A stretch of DNA of 64,000 nucleotides from Cristatella mucedo (taxonomy: Eukaryota > Bryozoa > Phylactolaemata > Cristatellidae). Location of the stretch: NCBI GenBank assembly GCA_009760855.2, contig WPIO01000008.1:4663001-4727000 (forward strand), given 5' to 3'. A program made the position numbers and the translations under genes. Shown one piece after another: positions 34,803 to 46,528 of the stretch; within the stretch, counting starts at the first letter, position 1, and each line of letters starts with the position of its first letter. The notes below the pieces were generated by a model, which was given only the letters and a program-made list of their open reading frames with translations, was not told the origin of the DNA and searched no databases.

Positions 34803-37800
34803 GGTGCTCTCGCAGACTCGTGTTCTGGAGAGGGCCGCGCCTTTGGATCCACACAAGCGCAGCTGTCTAGAGGGAATGAGTTTTGAGAGCGTATATTACT
34901 CAGCGAATCATGCACTTGTACAACATCCATTCAGGGAAGCTGGCTCCTGTCACCGATTCATAACAATAACATTACATTTGATCGCCCTAAGAGAACCTAA
35001 TCTTTTTCTAGGCGCTTTACATTTGCTGCAAAGGAAGCAAGGTCGAATGGTGAGTAGTAGCTTGCTCAATAAACAAGAATGACATGATTACAGATGATAT
35101 GCACAGGGTCAGCATGCAAGTGTGGTTAGTGGCAGCATGCAACAGTGTCGGCACGCATGAGCGCACAAAGGACGAGCTATAGGGAGCCACTAAATGCTGT
35201 CATAAATAGGTACGTTTTTAGTTTCTTTTTAAATGTGGTCAAGTCAGGGGCATGTCATGACCCGAGTCGGACGTGATTTCCTGGCTTTGGGAGCGTACGA
35301 ACTAAAGATACGGTCTCCTAAGGATTTGAGGCTCGTACGAGGTATTTGTACGAGGTAAATGCCCGTCTATTCAGCCCGGAAATCTCCGGCGCTTCTTGTA
35401 CAGCTGATAGCAAACACATTTTTTGCCTTTTTCCGGAAATGGCGAGCCCAGTAATAAGTTAGTTAGCATTGTAATTATCGATATCAAATGGAGACTGGTC
35501 ATCCTTCCCTCCGTCACGCCGCCAAATGGCCCGCTTGCGTCACGTGGCAAGATGGCGCAGCGTTGTTTTCCGTGACCAGTACTTCCGGGAGTGGCATGAA
35601 CTAGAAGTGTAATGTACGCCTACTATAACTCAGCGAAGCGAGTCCACAAGCAGTGAGCTGCTCGTAATAATCACTAAGTACATATCCTGACTTGTTGGCT
35701 TGACACAGTCAGTGACGGATTAGTTTAAGGAAATTTTACTGTGGTCGCCATGTGTTAGGGCGTAGGCAATTAGACGTCGCCATATTTAAGGTGCTCAGAT
35801 GGAGATTTGGTTATCTAAGGGCTGTACAATTGTACAAATATTTTACCACAATTACTGCTGCTACCACAAGTACCTCGTTTCACGTCGGAGCTCGCAGAAA
35901 ATCTGCACTCTTGTCGGTTGCGTCACTGGTTTTCCTGACGTGCTGAAACGGACTGAAAGCGGGAACGCCATTATTGATGCTCAGTCGATATGCTTCCTTC
36001 TCCAGCCGAAGTGACGTACTCGGAGTTCTCAAAGGGTGCCTTTGGAAGACGCCTCGTCGACAGTTACTTCAATGTTATTATCGCTATCGTCGTCATCATG
36101 AGAGATTGTATCTGTCGTGCAACAGTGCAACGCCTTTCATCGCCTGAAGTCAATATAGCACGCGCCCGGCGTCTCTCCCATCCATTACACCGACCGCCGG
36201 TATTTCTCGAAACAGAAGTAGTTCGGTCACGTGCTGTGAGTTATTACGACGTTATTGGCCAGACGCTCCGCGCCGAAATCGGACGGCGAGCTCAGCATAC
36301 GGCCGCCGGGCGTCGAAAGTAGGCACAATAAATATATATAATACAATAATATATAATAATATATATACATATATATATATATAATGCTACAATAAAAGGC
36401 AGAGAATTCGTGCGGCTCCGAGAAGAGAGAGAGCGTTCGGCCTCGAGCGCTCGCCGGGCGCTCGAGCGGCTATAGAGCGGCTCGAGAACGTCGGCGCCGC
36501 CGCAGGCTAAGCCGCCGGCCTCCAGCCGGCGACCGATCTCTGGACCGATCGTTCGATTCGCTGCAGGAAATCACAAAGCTCATCGACTCGAAATGCTTCG
36601 ACCTCATCGTCGACAAGACGCTGAACGGTCACAGTGCCGACTGGAACCTGTGCGTCGTCAGGAAAGCGCTCGTGCTGGTCGAGCGGCGCGTCCTGACGTG
36701 AGTCCTGACGTGCTAGGCGGCTCGAGGCGCTGCCTCTCGCGCAGCAAGGAGGACCAAGGAGGACTCGCATTCCTAGCGGCTCCGGTTTCCTCCGCACTCT
36801 GCTCCTCCCCTGCTGCTTCTTCGCTCGTCTCGTCGGCAGCGCCTCGTATGGCGGTTAGCGGTCGGCCGGCAGGAGCTCCGCTCCGCTGCTGTTCGCGCCC
36901 CTCCACCGCCCGTCCCTGCTCCGCCCTGACGCTGCCCTGACCTGTCACTGACCTCCGTCCTGACCCCGCCCCGTCGCTGCCCTTGCCCCGGCCAGTGGCG
37001 GTTCGGCTAGAGCACCGCGAGGCTGACTCGGCTGCAGCGCTGGCGGCGGCGGCTCCCGAGCGCTAGCCCGCGAGAGCAGCTTCGCTACTTGTTCGCGTAC
37101 CCGAAGTGCACGTCGGCCGCACGCGGACAATCTAACCCGCTCGAGCGAGTCTTGACCGTGACTTTTCGTAAGAAGTGAGAGCAATGCGTGGCATAGATTT
37201 AAACGCTGAAGCTAACGAGGTAGATCGCTGTGGTAACGGCATGTTGCCTCGACTTTTTTTTGGCATGCCAGCTCATCGCCCACTCATCGTGTCACTCTCT
37301 GAGTTGCGGCCACTTTCCCTTTGTGAGTAGACGCTTCGCTTGCTGTCCGAGTCATGCAGCAAGCTTTTTATTTTCTTTGCGTCTGACTCACTTAGTTCTG
37401 AATGTTAGCAAGATTTCTCCTATGTTAAAAGAGTTGGAAATTGTTGATGACGACACGGTTTTTCGACCTGTGTTCCAGGAATCCGTGGCATCGCACGTGC
37501 GCGATGCAGCCTAGGTGTGCACTTTATTGGTATTTTTAGTTTTCCTGAATTTAGCTTTAGTTGGCCGCTTCGCTGGGCGATTTTAGTTTTGAGGATTTGC
37601 ATCAAATTCGTGCCGCCTACCAAGCGTACGAAGCCCAGGACTTGAAAGGCCTTGAACTTGATGAGAAGACGCTCCTACGATGTCTGAAAGTAAGTTGGGG
37701 GCCTGCACCACTTGGGGTCGTGAAGATGAACGCGGGAGAATGGTGCCTGTGTCTAGCATACTGGCAGAGTACGGCTGCTGTTATCGCGGCACTCGCAGGC

Positions 37801-38808
37801 TAATATCGGTGCTCCTATGCAGGCCAGACGCCGCGTCGGAGCACCTTCAAGATGGCTGCTTTCGCTGACCGCTAGCAGTCGGCGAGGCGTTGCGACGACG
37901 ACGCTGTGCGTCTTAGGGGGCGTCTATCTGTTGAATGGAATACGACGTAGCACTCCCACCCCACCCGCGCGCTCGACGACACTTTGCAGATGTGCGGCCG
38001 TGTCATCGCACCGCTGAAAATGCAGCATCGCATCAAGCACATGAGCCAGACATTCGACGAGGAAGGACGCATTCAGTTGTACGAATTCCTGGACCTCATC
38101 CTCTGGTACGTTCGCCGAGCAGGCGCTCGAAGAGCGCCTGCGTGAGCGTGCATTCGGCAGAGCTTTCGACGGCGGCAACGCCGAAACTCAGTCACGTGCT
38201 GTCGCCGAAGCAGCAGCAGCAGCCTGTTTGGTGACGCAGCGGACGCCGCCGCGCCGAGGCGACGCTTGGTCTCGCTTGGACCTCGGTTCGTCGGACGCGC
38301 TTCCTGGCGACCGAATCATTCGCCGCCCGCCACTCGCTGACGTCGAAATTGAGAAGCCGAGCAGACCGCCCCTACCCCTGCCCCTCTTTTCCCCCTACGA
38401 GTCTTCGATGCGCCATCTGCCCGCCGTAGTGCGGCCTACACACGTTTTAGCCTCGAGAAAAGCTCGCTCCTAAACGAGCCCCTCGTAATTCAAAAAGTGC
38501 ATTTGCTGCGTTATTTTCCGTCGCCTTGTTGTGACCTCGAGATGTCTCGGCCTCACCTCGACACGGTGGCCCCCTGCCGTTGTGTTGCAGCAGCCCGAAA
38601 GTCTTCGTCGGGCTGCGATGGAGAGGAGGGTGAGCGGCGTGCTAGCTTTACGGCTGGAGACCGGAATATTGAACCGAGTGGCATACTGGTGAAATCGTAG
38701 CTCAGTATGCACGCTGGCCACGCCCTATACATAAGTCCTATATATCATTATAGGCATTCTATTTTGGAGTCCTGTGCCCATAAAGGCATCTTATTTGGGC
38801 TGCACACG

Positions 38809-38850
<42 letters not shown>

Positions 38851-39508
38851 GACCTTTGCTGGTACCACTAGCAAGATTATTCGCAGGTTAAATTCGAGGA
38901 TTATTACGGTTGGGAAAAACACTGTTAACACTCTGAGCATCCCTGTTTTCCGTGTTAATCTATGTTTTTGCAATGAGTCGCCGACGGCTGATTTAAAAGC
39001 GGCTGCACGTCTTGGCGAGCTTGGAAGACCTTGGCACCGGGGCTCTTTTGACAGGTGCGAGCTGTACGACAGCTTCAAGCTTCCATGGGCAGAGGGCCGC
39101 CGCCAAAAAACGAAGAACGTCGATGACCTTTTCGAGGTAGGCCGTGTCCCAATGAGTGGGGCTGCTGCACAGTTTCATGCTAGATCCGGGCATCCGGGTA
39201 CAAGTGTCGGTGAAGTAGTGCACTCGCAGTGGAGAATCTTTGATGTGTGGAGAATTGTTATGTATTGCTTTCCTTACTTGGGCTACTTCGTGATGGAAGG
39301 TATGGTTAACGCGTTGACTGAGCTCAGTTGCCAAGGATAACATGCCCGCGGCATTTCCGAGCTGCATTATATCTTTCTCGGCTCCGGCTTGGAGCGGTGA
39401 AATAGCAATTATATTAGTAAATATGTGCATGGCGCCGTGAGAGAGAAATAAATCTCCTTCGAGGCACTTTGCTCACGGTACTTCCTTGACTATACCATAG
39501 TGAGAGAA

Positions 39509-39584
<76 letters not shown>

Positions 39585-42500
39585 CTCTCTCTCTCTCTCC
39601 TTCTCTCTCTCTCTCTCTTTCTCTCGCCTGCCCTCGAGGATCGCACTCGAGGCTGAAATATCGTTGTACGGCGTTGTCGGCCATTTTGACGGCCCTCTCA
39701 CATTCGCAGAGAATACAAGGGGAGGGGAAGGATGCGCAGGGGAATGGAGTGATTGGTAGGACACCGTTCAGCGAGAACTCGACCTCTCGGCTGTGCGGTG
39801 CCTCGGCTACAACCTACACGCTGCCCCCTCCGTTTCTGTCAAGATACCGGATTTTGAAAAGATCGTGATGCACAACGATGAGCGTCTCAGTCATTACTTG
39901 AACGATCGCTATCTGAAAGAAGAGTGGGACTTCGGGAAGGAAACGTACGCGAAGCGAAAGCTGCCCAAGGAGCCGCCGGTGAACCGCGACTTTCGGCTCG
40001 AGCAGGTGAGGAGCCGCCGCTGCTGCTGCTGCGTCATCTGAGGCCTCCGGGCATTGTCCAGCGTAGCGCCGGCTTGCAGCGTTCACTCGAATACATTGGC
40101 CGCACTTTCGGTGACGCGACTGCTCTTGCCAGGTGTCCCATTACGATATACTACGCCCGGCGTAGCACATCGCCGCTAGCTCGAGACTCTCGTAGTTGTT
40201 GCAAGCCATTAAGTATTTTCGCCGCTGCTGCTACCGGCGAGGGCTCTTGCTGGGCCGACTAGTCGCCGAGCAGTGGCACCGAGGTGGCCTACTGAAAGCT
40301 CGGCTCCCGCTCTTCCGGCGGCTGGAAAGCCGCCTTGTTTAGCAGGGTTCGCTGTGGAATAAGCCTGGGGTGCGTTTGCATGTTGTTTAGCTCTCAAGTT
40401 GAAGAGCATCGGTTACCTCCTGTTCTGACAGCGACGATCGCTAAACTCTTTCTATTAGTATGCCGAAAAAGCGAACATTTGTCTTCGAAATGAGGTACGG
40501 CCTCGCTCGCTCGTTGTTAAAGGCCGATTACCAAACCACCAGCGAGGCTCGAACTGGGGACCCTGGGTTCGGTCTTCGCAGCAGACCATCGACCGCGGCT
40601 GCCCATGGCCGTCGTGAGCCGTCGTGCTGCACGAACCTCGCTCGCTGCGTCCGTCCGTGCCTATCTTCCGGCGGCGATTTCCGTGCAGCACCGAGGCAGA
40701 TCTCGCGGCAGTTTTCACTCTCGTTGACGGCATCTGAGAGCGGCCTCGCGCTCTCGCTGCTGCTCGGGGCGTCGCCAGTGCCCCGCAGCGTACAGTGGTG
40801 CTTAGCACTTCTCAACTCGTAAATGCACGTCAGATGCGTTGCAGAAGCGGAGATTGAAATGCCGAATGTTTTTTTTTGCAGATCAAGGAGGACAAGTCTC
40901 GATATCGGCAGCTCAAAAGCGCGGTGACCAATTCGCAAACTCGCGTCCATAACGCCCAAGCGGGCTACGTTCGACCGCGACCGATATCGGCTCCGGCCGT
41001 CGAGGAGTTCGACAAGTCCGACAAGTCGTCCGTGCACACGGCGCATTCGCAGCGACCCGTGACCGTGCACGAGCTCATTCGCGACTTCGTCGCGCCGTCG
41101 ACATCTTTCTCTGTGCCGGCGGCGAAGAGTCAGTGCAAATCCACATCTGGCTGCATTCGCTATCGGCGCACGTTTTCGATGCGCGGACGGCGACGAGACG
41201 CCTCGCCGCCATCCGCGCATTTCTCTTTTCCGCGAACGGGAAACGCTCGAATCGGATTCTTCTTACAGACAGAAACGTGGACAACCGCGAGTCACTGGTT
41301 CGAGACGCGCCGCACTCGGTCGTTGTGCCCGCAGTAACGCGAGACGACCTCGAAAAGACGGCGGCCGAAATTGAGGACTTGAAATTTCAGATGACGACCC
41401 TGGTACGAGCGCGCGCGTTTGGTTCACGCCCGCCAGCGTGCGTGCTCTGGGCCTGTGTCTGGGCCGTGGCGACGGCAGCTGCGCCGCCTGCGTGTCGCCT
41501 GCCTGCGCACCCCAGCTCGTCGTCCGGGCGGGGTTTCGAAGCGTGTCGTCTTCGAGAAGACGCGCCACGCGGTCGAGGCGGCCGAGCTAGAGGCGAGTGC
41601 CCTTGAGAGCTCGAGGCTGCTGTCGGAGCTCTTTTGCTTCAGACACTGCCGCCGCCGGCTTCCGGTGCGGCCTTTCTAGCACTCTCGAGGACGCGGCGAG
41701 AGCCGGTTGACGCGTGCTGGGAAGGGAAATTTAAAGCAGGAAAGCATTAAATATCACATATGCATGTATATATAATAAATAAATGTAATCTGGGGTAAAA
41801 ATAAATCCGGGGGTCTCTACGCGACCCTCAGCAGCGGCGTGGCTACTGAGGTCGGAGGCCGCTCAAACGGTCTGTAGCGTTTTCCGGTGCGGCCGTTTTG
41901 TTCTCGAGTTTCAAGCCGTACAGTAGCACTTTAATCGTCGGACCCCGAGCGGGAAGCGTGGCCTCTTCGCTTGGAAATGCGGCTCGGCACGTGGGCGGAT
42001 GGGAGGGGCGAACGGGCCGAGACGCTGCCAGGAATTCGCCGCAGGACGTGCGAACCTCGGACGAACCCTGAACGAGCGCCGGCCTGCCCACGTCAGCCAA
42101 ACGTAGCGTACGGCTAAACCTCTTGCGGTGGGTTCGTACAACTTCTGCGCGGCGAGGCGGCCGATCCGCCGTTCGGCTCCGGAGTCTAGGTACACTTAAC
42201 GATCGGCCACCGTCTATCGGCAGCCGCGCGGATATTTTTACGAAGCGGCGTCCCTCACCATTAGCTTTCCGTACGTTTGCAGGAGCTGAAATATCGACAG
42301 AACCTCCTCGAAGACATGAAATACTTCGTTCCTGGTCGTCGCCTGGGCTCTCACGCTAAAACTGGCGGTGAGTTCTCGGGCACAGCGCCCGCTCGCGCGA
42401 GCGGCGATGGCCGCCTCAGAAGCGTGCTGCAAAAATGAAAAGAACGGTTCTCTCGTGACGGCGCCGGCGAGGGGGGCGTCCTAGTCGGCGGGGCCGTCCA

Positions 42501-43470
42501 GCCGCGGCTGCCGCTCGTGCCCTGTAGTGCGAGAATTGAGCTCTTGTCACGTGACGCAGACTCGGCAGCGTTTCCCAGTAGAGCAGATCCGTATCGACTA
42601 GCCCACGTGCTCATTTCCAGCTTCTCTGCCGACGCCGGGCTTCTCACCCCGCTCTCTCTCCGTCCACCGCTGGCGCTCCGAGCCTGGCCGCTGCCACTGC
42701 CGCACGAAAGCGAGCGAGCGACGCACGCACGCGCGCCGGAAGCTGGACGCGTGCCCTTTCGCTTGTAGATACATCGGAGTCGCCGCCACCGCCGCCGGCG
42801 CCGTCGGCCGAGGAGGAGGCGCGCCAGGCGGCGCTGGCCAAGGCTGCCGAAATAGCGGCGGCAGCCGACCGCATGGCCTACGCGCCCTATCGGCCGCCGC
42901 CGTCGCCCGCTCACGGGCTGGTTTGTGACGCCAGGTAACTAATCTTCCATTATCGCAGTTGCCCATTTTCTCCCGATCTACTTGCGGTCTAGACCTGCGT
43001 CTTGGGTAAATGGCCGCGCGCGCACACGGTCAATGGCGGCCGCGTGGCGGCGGCCGCAGCGGACGCCAACTTCCTCTCGTCGGCGCCGCGTTCAAATTAG
43101 CGGACGTGAGCGTCCCATGAGCGACTGATGATTGAACTGAAGCGCCCACGCAAGTAAAGCAGAAGAAAAAAGCCACACTGGCGCAGCTTCGCTCGGCACA
43201 TTCCCACCGCAATGCCGCCACCGCTCGCAGCTCGCCCGGAGCTGCGAGCGGTCGAAGCACTGAGCCCCGCCCACCATGCCCCGCCCCGCCCTGACCGTAG
43301 GTTACTGTCCGACTCCGAGTTCGGGCGGCAACGTACGTAGAGGCGGCGAGCGAGGAAAGAGTCTCGAGCGAGCGCGCGCGGAGGGGGAGGAGCGGACACG
43401 TGAGCGTGAGAACCTGTGAGCTGGGGGTGGGGGAGCGTGATCGGGCGAGCGCGGAAAGATCGTGCGTAGG

Positions 43471-43554
<84 letters not shown>

Positions 43555-45786
43555 TAATAGCGGTGCGTGCAATCAGGCGATTACATCCGGTTCAAAACTC
43601 CTAGCAGCCAGGCTTGTCTGTCGTGAGCGTCGCAGTTGCCACACACACACACACCACTTCTCTCTGACCTGCACTGGCTACCAGTCAAGCAACGGATCGA
43701 CTTCAAGGTTTCGTTGCTCTTTTAGGTTGGTTCCAGCCTATCTCGCAGATCGACTACCCCACCTGGCCTAGCCTCGTACCAACCGCTTTTCGGAATCCAA
43801 AAGTTAACCAATACCTCGTACGAACCTCAAATCCTTTGGAGACCGTGCATTTAGTTCGTATGCTCCCAAAGCCTGGAACTCACTCCCGACTTGCGTCAGA
43901 ACATTCCCTGACTTGACGGTATTTAAAAAGAACATGAAAACATGCCTATTTAGGACAGCATTTAGTGGGTCCCTGTGATTCGTCCTTCACGTGCTTATGC
44001 GTGCTGACACTTTGCATGCTGCCACTAACCACATTTGCATGCTGACCCTGTGCATGTCACCCCTAACCATGTTATTCATGTTGTTTATCAAGCAAGATAT
44101 TACTCACCATTCAATTGCATTTCGCTTTGCAGCAAATGTAAAGTGCCTAGAGAGAGATTTAGTTCTCTGAGGGTGGTTTATCAAGTGCATTATAATAATT
44201 ACTATGTTCCCCGCTAGGCTCAGACGCCGCCGCCGCTGAATTGGAAGTCCTTCCATTCGCCTCACGCGCTGCGGTGTGGTCGAAGAAATAACTCGGCAGC
44301 AGGCACAAAGAAGTTACCTGCTGCGAACGTTCCATATCTTAGTAATCCTCCGTAAAGCGCCCTAAGAAAACTTAAATCTCTATCCTTCTGCTGGAGCTTT
44401 AATTGCGTCGCAGGGCTCCAGCCCGCGATCTTGGTCGTTGCGAGCGCCTCGCGACCTTGGCCAAACCCGGTTGGCAAGTACGTCGCGTCACGTAGCTAGC
44501 TAGCTACACGTTCGCCGCTTGCGTCTTCCTCGCTGAGCTAGCGCTGCGGCGACATGGCGACGACGACCCGGCGGCGACGGCGAATGCATTGCAGATTTCG
44601 CGGTTGGCGGAGTGTCCGAACCGACCCTGGCCGGCACTACATACTGACCACCACCGCGTACGACAGCTCGCCCACGGGCAGCATGCTGTCCAAGCTGAAC
44701 CGCAGAGCGCAGGTGGAAGTTCGCAACGTGAAGGGTGACTACACCGCTCGCTACACTCGCCGCGACGAAGCGGCCCGGCCCGACACGCTCCGGCCGGCGA
44801 CGGCGCCGCCGTCCACCGCCAGCGGCGGCGGCTCCCGAGGAGGCGGAGCTAAGCTGCGCCGGAGCGCCGAGTCAGCCAGGAGAGCGGGCGCGCGCGCCGC
44901 CGCCGGCCGCTCCAGCGCCGCCAGCAGCAGGAGCGGCGGCAGGAGAGCGCAGCCCGCAGCGGCGGCTGCTTCGAAAGAAACGGCGTCCGCCGTAGCCGCG
45001 GAGGCCGCGCCGGACTCGCGGGCGCTCGCCGAGCTGGCTTCGCAGCGGCGCCGCCGCGGCGCCGCCGATTCGGCCGCCGCGGCGGATGCGGCTGCGAAGG
45101 TGCTGTCTCAGTACGCCAAAAGCTTGCTCGCTGCCGACTCGACGTCGTCGAGGGCCAGAGAGGCGGCCGCTGGCTCCGAGCTGCTGCGTCCGCATCCCGC
45201 CGACGTCGTCGCGAGCGTCCGCTCGGCGAGCGGCGCGAGATCGAATCGAGGCTCTTCAGCCGAGGCTCTTCCGGCCGCTGCGGCAGCTGTACCGGCTGCT
45301 GCCCGAGTGTCGTTTGTCGACAGCGGCCCGGAAGTCGACGGCCGCGGCGCCGACTCGACCAAGCTGAGGGTGCGACTCGGCGACGCTTTGACGCAGGGCG
45401 GGCGGCGCATCGCGTCGGCCGAAACGAACGACGGAAACGACGACGGAGACGTCGAGTACGGCTGGCAAGACTTCAGCTTATATAAAGCGGACGACGACGA
45501 CGACGGCGGCGAAGTGGCGCCGGAGAAAAAGGGGCCGAAAGCGGCTGCCGGCGTCGCACTAGGCCTCGACGCCGCCACCTCGCGGCTGCTGGCGACGAGG
45601 AAGCACGGTTGGCGTGGAAAGTCGCGCGGCGGCAGCGGTGCTGCTTCGGCCGCCGCCGCTCCCAGGGCCCCGGGAAAAGGCACCGACGGCCCGTCGCTCG
45701 TAGGCGCCGCATACGCGGGGCAGACGCGCGGCGGCGGCGGCGCAGCTCGCGCGACCAAGCAGCCGCGACTCATGGCTGCGGCGTAG
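32280..45786 (+). CDS. Unrecognised EF-hand-like / coiled-coil protein, 11 exons, ~827 aa
   Basis: Exons: 32280-32345, 36567-36697, 37587-37689, 37990-38105, 39055-39136, 39844-40005, 40882-41128, 41269-41402, 42283-42367, 42769-42934, 44595-45786. They sum to 2484 bases (828 codons) and every junction agrees in phase, which strongly supports one gene. The start ATG at 32280 is tentative because the frame is open upstream and a 5' exon could precede it. Seen: an N-terminal helical region with an EF-hand-like loop (FDEEGRIQLYEF, position 1 not acidic), a charged segment (LKEEWDFGKETYAKRK), a coiled coil spanning exons 8-9 (LEKTAAEIEDLKFQM, LKYRQNLLEDM), a proline-rich stretch, and a low-complexity Ala/Gly/Ser/Arg tail. 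I do not recognise the family. A calcium-sensing or cilium/cytoskeleton role would be speculation. Confidence 0.78.
34738..34799. repeat. (GA)n microsatellite
   Basis: About 60 bases of pure GA. Confidence 0.96.
34972..35380 (-). mobile_element. LINE-A 3' fragment, antisense
   Basis: CGCCCTAAGAGAACCTAATC, TTTCTAGGCGCTTTACATTT then the antisense C-terminal frame (FKKKLK- and APKARKSRP-type pieces) up to TTGAGGCTCGTACGAGGTA. Confidence 0.82.
36567..36697 (+). CDS. EF-hand-like gene, exon 2
   Basis: Encodes EITKLIDSKCFDLIVDKTLN and DWNLCVVRKALVLVERRV. Acceptor TTCGCTGCAG, donor GAC|GTGAGT; phase 0 in, phase 2 out. The split Thr codon is completed by exon 3. Confidence 0.8.
37587..37689 (+). 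CDS. EF-hand-like gene, exon 3
   Basis: Encodes FEDLHQIRAAYQAYEAQDL and ELDEKTLLRCLK, amphipathic helices flanking a poor EF-hand-like loop. Acceptor ATTTTAG (phase 2), donor AAA|GTAAGT (phase 0). Confidence 0.82.
37990..38105 (+). CDS. EF-hand-like gene, exon 4 (EF-hand-like loop)
   Basis: Encodes MCGRVIAPLKMQHRIKHM and QTFDEEGRIQLYEFLDLIL. The loop has Gly at 6, Ile at 8 and Glu at 12 as in EF-hands, but a Thr at position 1, so calcium binding is doubtful. Acceptor CTTTGCAG, donor TG|GTACGT, phase 2 out. Confidence 0.84.
38808..38848. repeat. (CA)n microsatellite
   Basis: About 36 bases of CA in an intron of the EF-hand-like gene. Confidence 0.95.
39055..39136 (+). CDS. EF-hand-like gene, exon 5
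   Basis: Encodes CELYDSFKLPWAEGRRQ and KNVDDLFE. Acceptor TTGACAG in phase 2 completes a Trp codon (LILW-CELYD). Donor GAG|GTAGGC, phase 0. The intron before it carries a (CA)n tract. Confidence 0.78.
39510..39625. repeat. (CT)n microsatellite
   Basis: About 115 bases of CT with few interruptions, in the intron before exon 6 of the EF-hand-like gene. Confidence 0.95.
39844..40005 (+). CDS. EF-hand-like gene, exon 6
   Basis: Encodes IPDFEKIVMHNDERLSHYL, LKEEWDFGKETYAKRK and NRDFRLEQ, a strongly charged helical segment. Acceptor CCCCCTCCGTTTCTGTCAAG is preferred over GAAAAG 15 bases later because of its pyrimidine tract. Donor CAG|GTGAGG, phase 0. Confidence 0.82.
40882..41128 (+). CDS. EF-hand-like gene, exon 7
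   Basis: Encodes IKEDKSRYRQLKSAVTNSQT, GYVRPRPISAPAVEEFD and HELIRDFVAPSTSF. Acceptor TTTTTTTTGCAG. The donor is GTCAGT after AAGA, a mild deviation chosen because it alone gives the phase 1 needed by exon 8. The frame stays open downstream, so read-through is a possible alternative. Confidence 0.75.
41269..41402 (+). CDS. EF-hand-like gene, exon 8 (coiled coil)
   Basis: Encodes RNVDNRESLVRDAPHSVVV and DDLEKTAAEIEDLKFQMTTL. Acceptor TTCTTCTTACAG (phase 1), donor CTG|GTACGA (phase 0). The last 20 residues form heptads continued by exon 9. Confidence 0.8.
42283..42367 (+). CDS. EF-hand-like gene, exon 9 (coiled coil)
   Basis: Encodes ELKYRQNLLEDMKYFVPGRR, continuing the coiled coil of exon 8. 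Acceptor CGTTTGCAG (phase 0), donor GCG|GTGAGT (phase 1). An open segment at about 41556-41669 (KTRHAVEAAELEAS) could be an extra or alternative coiled-coil exon between 8 and 9; it is left out because its splice sites are poor. Confidence 0.8.
42769..42934 (+). CDS. EF-hand-like gene, exon 10 (Pro/Ala-rich)
   Basis: Encodes SESPPPPPPAPSAEEEARQA, AAAADRMAYAPYRPPPSP and GLVCDAR. Acceptor CGCTTGTAG (phase 1), donor CAG|GTAACT (phase 2). Confidence 0.78.
43472..43554. repeat. (GA)n microsatellite
   Basis: About 80 bases of GA directly followed, after ATAATAGCG, by the 5' end of a truncated LINE-A. Confidence 0.95.
43560..44200 (+). mobile_element. LINE-A 3' fragment, well preserved
   Basis: Starts within the RT C-terminus (GCAATCAGGCGATTACATCC, then HHFSLTCTGYQSSNGSTSRF) and runs through the KAWNSLPTCVRTFPDLT segment to GCAAATGTAAAGTGCCTAGA and the tail. 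A good reference copy for the 3' 640 bases. Confidence 0.9.
44350..44485 (-). mobile_element. SINE-2, antisense
   Basis: AAAGCGCCCTAAGAAAACTT, AATCTCTATCC, then CAGGGCTCCAGCCCGCGATC and CTTGGCCAAACCCGG. Confidence 0.7.
44595..45786 (+). CDS. EF-hand-like gene, terminal exon 11
   Basis: Begins FRGWRSVRTDPGRHYILTT and MLSKLNRRAQVEVRNVKGDY, which look like a folded or conserved segment. Then come some 300 residues of Ala/Gly/Ser/Arg-rich sequence with an acidic patch (VEYGWQDFSLYKADDDDD) and a basic end, to a TAG stop. Acceptor CATTGCAG, phase 2. GC content is extreme and all three forward frames are nearly open, but only this frame matches the upstream phases. Confidence 0.8.
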
Positions 45787-46528
45787 CCCGCGGCTGCACC
45801 CGCGGCTGCGGGTGCAGCGCGTCCCCGGTCCCGTCGTTTTCAGGGGGGGGGGAGAAGTCACATCTCGCCGCCGCCGCCGCCGCCGCATCCACCACCGCCG
45901 CAGCAGCTTCCAGTGAGCGACTGCATCGGAGAGCCAGCGTCGGCGGCGCTCGTCGCCGGCGGCAGCGCTGCCGATCCGCCCGGCGGCTCGCCCCCCCATC
46001 GCCCGCCCCCACCGCCGACCCCGCGTCGCTTCGCCCACTTTTACCCGGACGCGAGCACGCGGCGTCGACGGCGTGAGCTCGTGTGCGAGTCGCCCCGTGG
46101 CAGACGACGCGGTCGAGCCACTTCCGCCGAGCGCTTCGCTTCTGCGCGCTCTCTTGGCCGTCGCTGCGCCGCGTAGCTGCGAGACGCGCAGCGTCAACGT
46201 CCCGGTCGCTCGTCCCGCCGGGCGCCGTCCCTCGGACCTCCTCCACTCGGACTGCCGCGAAGCCGACGGCGCTACCACGCGCATTTACGGCGGCGCCGCC
46301 GCCGCGCGTTTGATGTGCACGCGGACGCACTCGGGTCTCCCTCAGCCGCCGCAGGTCTCGCGGCGCCAGTCGTGCTGACGGGCAGTCGCCTGACGAGGAG
46401 TCAAGTCAATCGCTGTTGCGGCGCGCGCGCCCGAGCGCCGAAGGCCGCGTGACCTTTCCTTCCCCCGTCGCCCCACCTCCCTTCTCCCCCCTCCCCCGGT
46501 GGGCGTCGGATGCAACAGCGGCCGTCAG
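45787..46528. other. GC-rich interval after the EF-hand-like gene
   Basis: All three + frames are open over long parts, including a run of CCG/GCC triplets at 45866-45905. No splice-supported exon could be chosen. It may hold the 3' UTR of the EF-hand-like gene or further exons. Confidence 0.4.

Larger units (their letters stand above)
32346..36566. other. Intron 1 of the EF-hand-like gene
   Basis: A 4.2-kb intron holding a (GA)n tract (34738-34799) and an antisense LINE-A fragment (34972-35380). 32.4-34.7 and 35.4-36.5 kb show no other recognised feature apart from a TA-rich segment at 36326-36385. Confidence 0.6.
42935..44594. other. Last intron of the EF-hand-like gene
   Basis: Contains a GC-rich purine block (43.0-43.45 kb), a (GA)n tract, a LINE-A 3' fragment and a SINE-2 copy, listed separately. 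Confidence 0.7.

Noticed and set aside
40525-40620. tRNA-like B-box motif (GGTCCCCAGTTCGAGCC on the - strand) in an intron of the EF-hand-like gene
   Set aside because: Single occurrence in the window; could be another SINE family but cannot be supported without a second copy.
45108-46330. Long - strand frames (over 180 codons) opposite the EF-hand-like terminal exon
   Set aside because: High-GC shadow frames: Arg/Ala-rich composition, no splice context, and the + strand frame is phase-linked to ten upstream exons.
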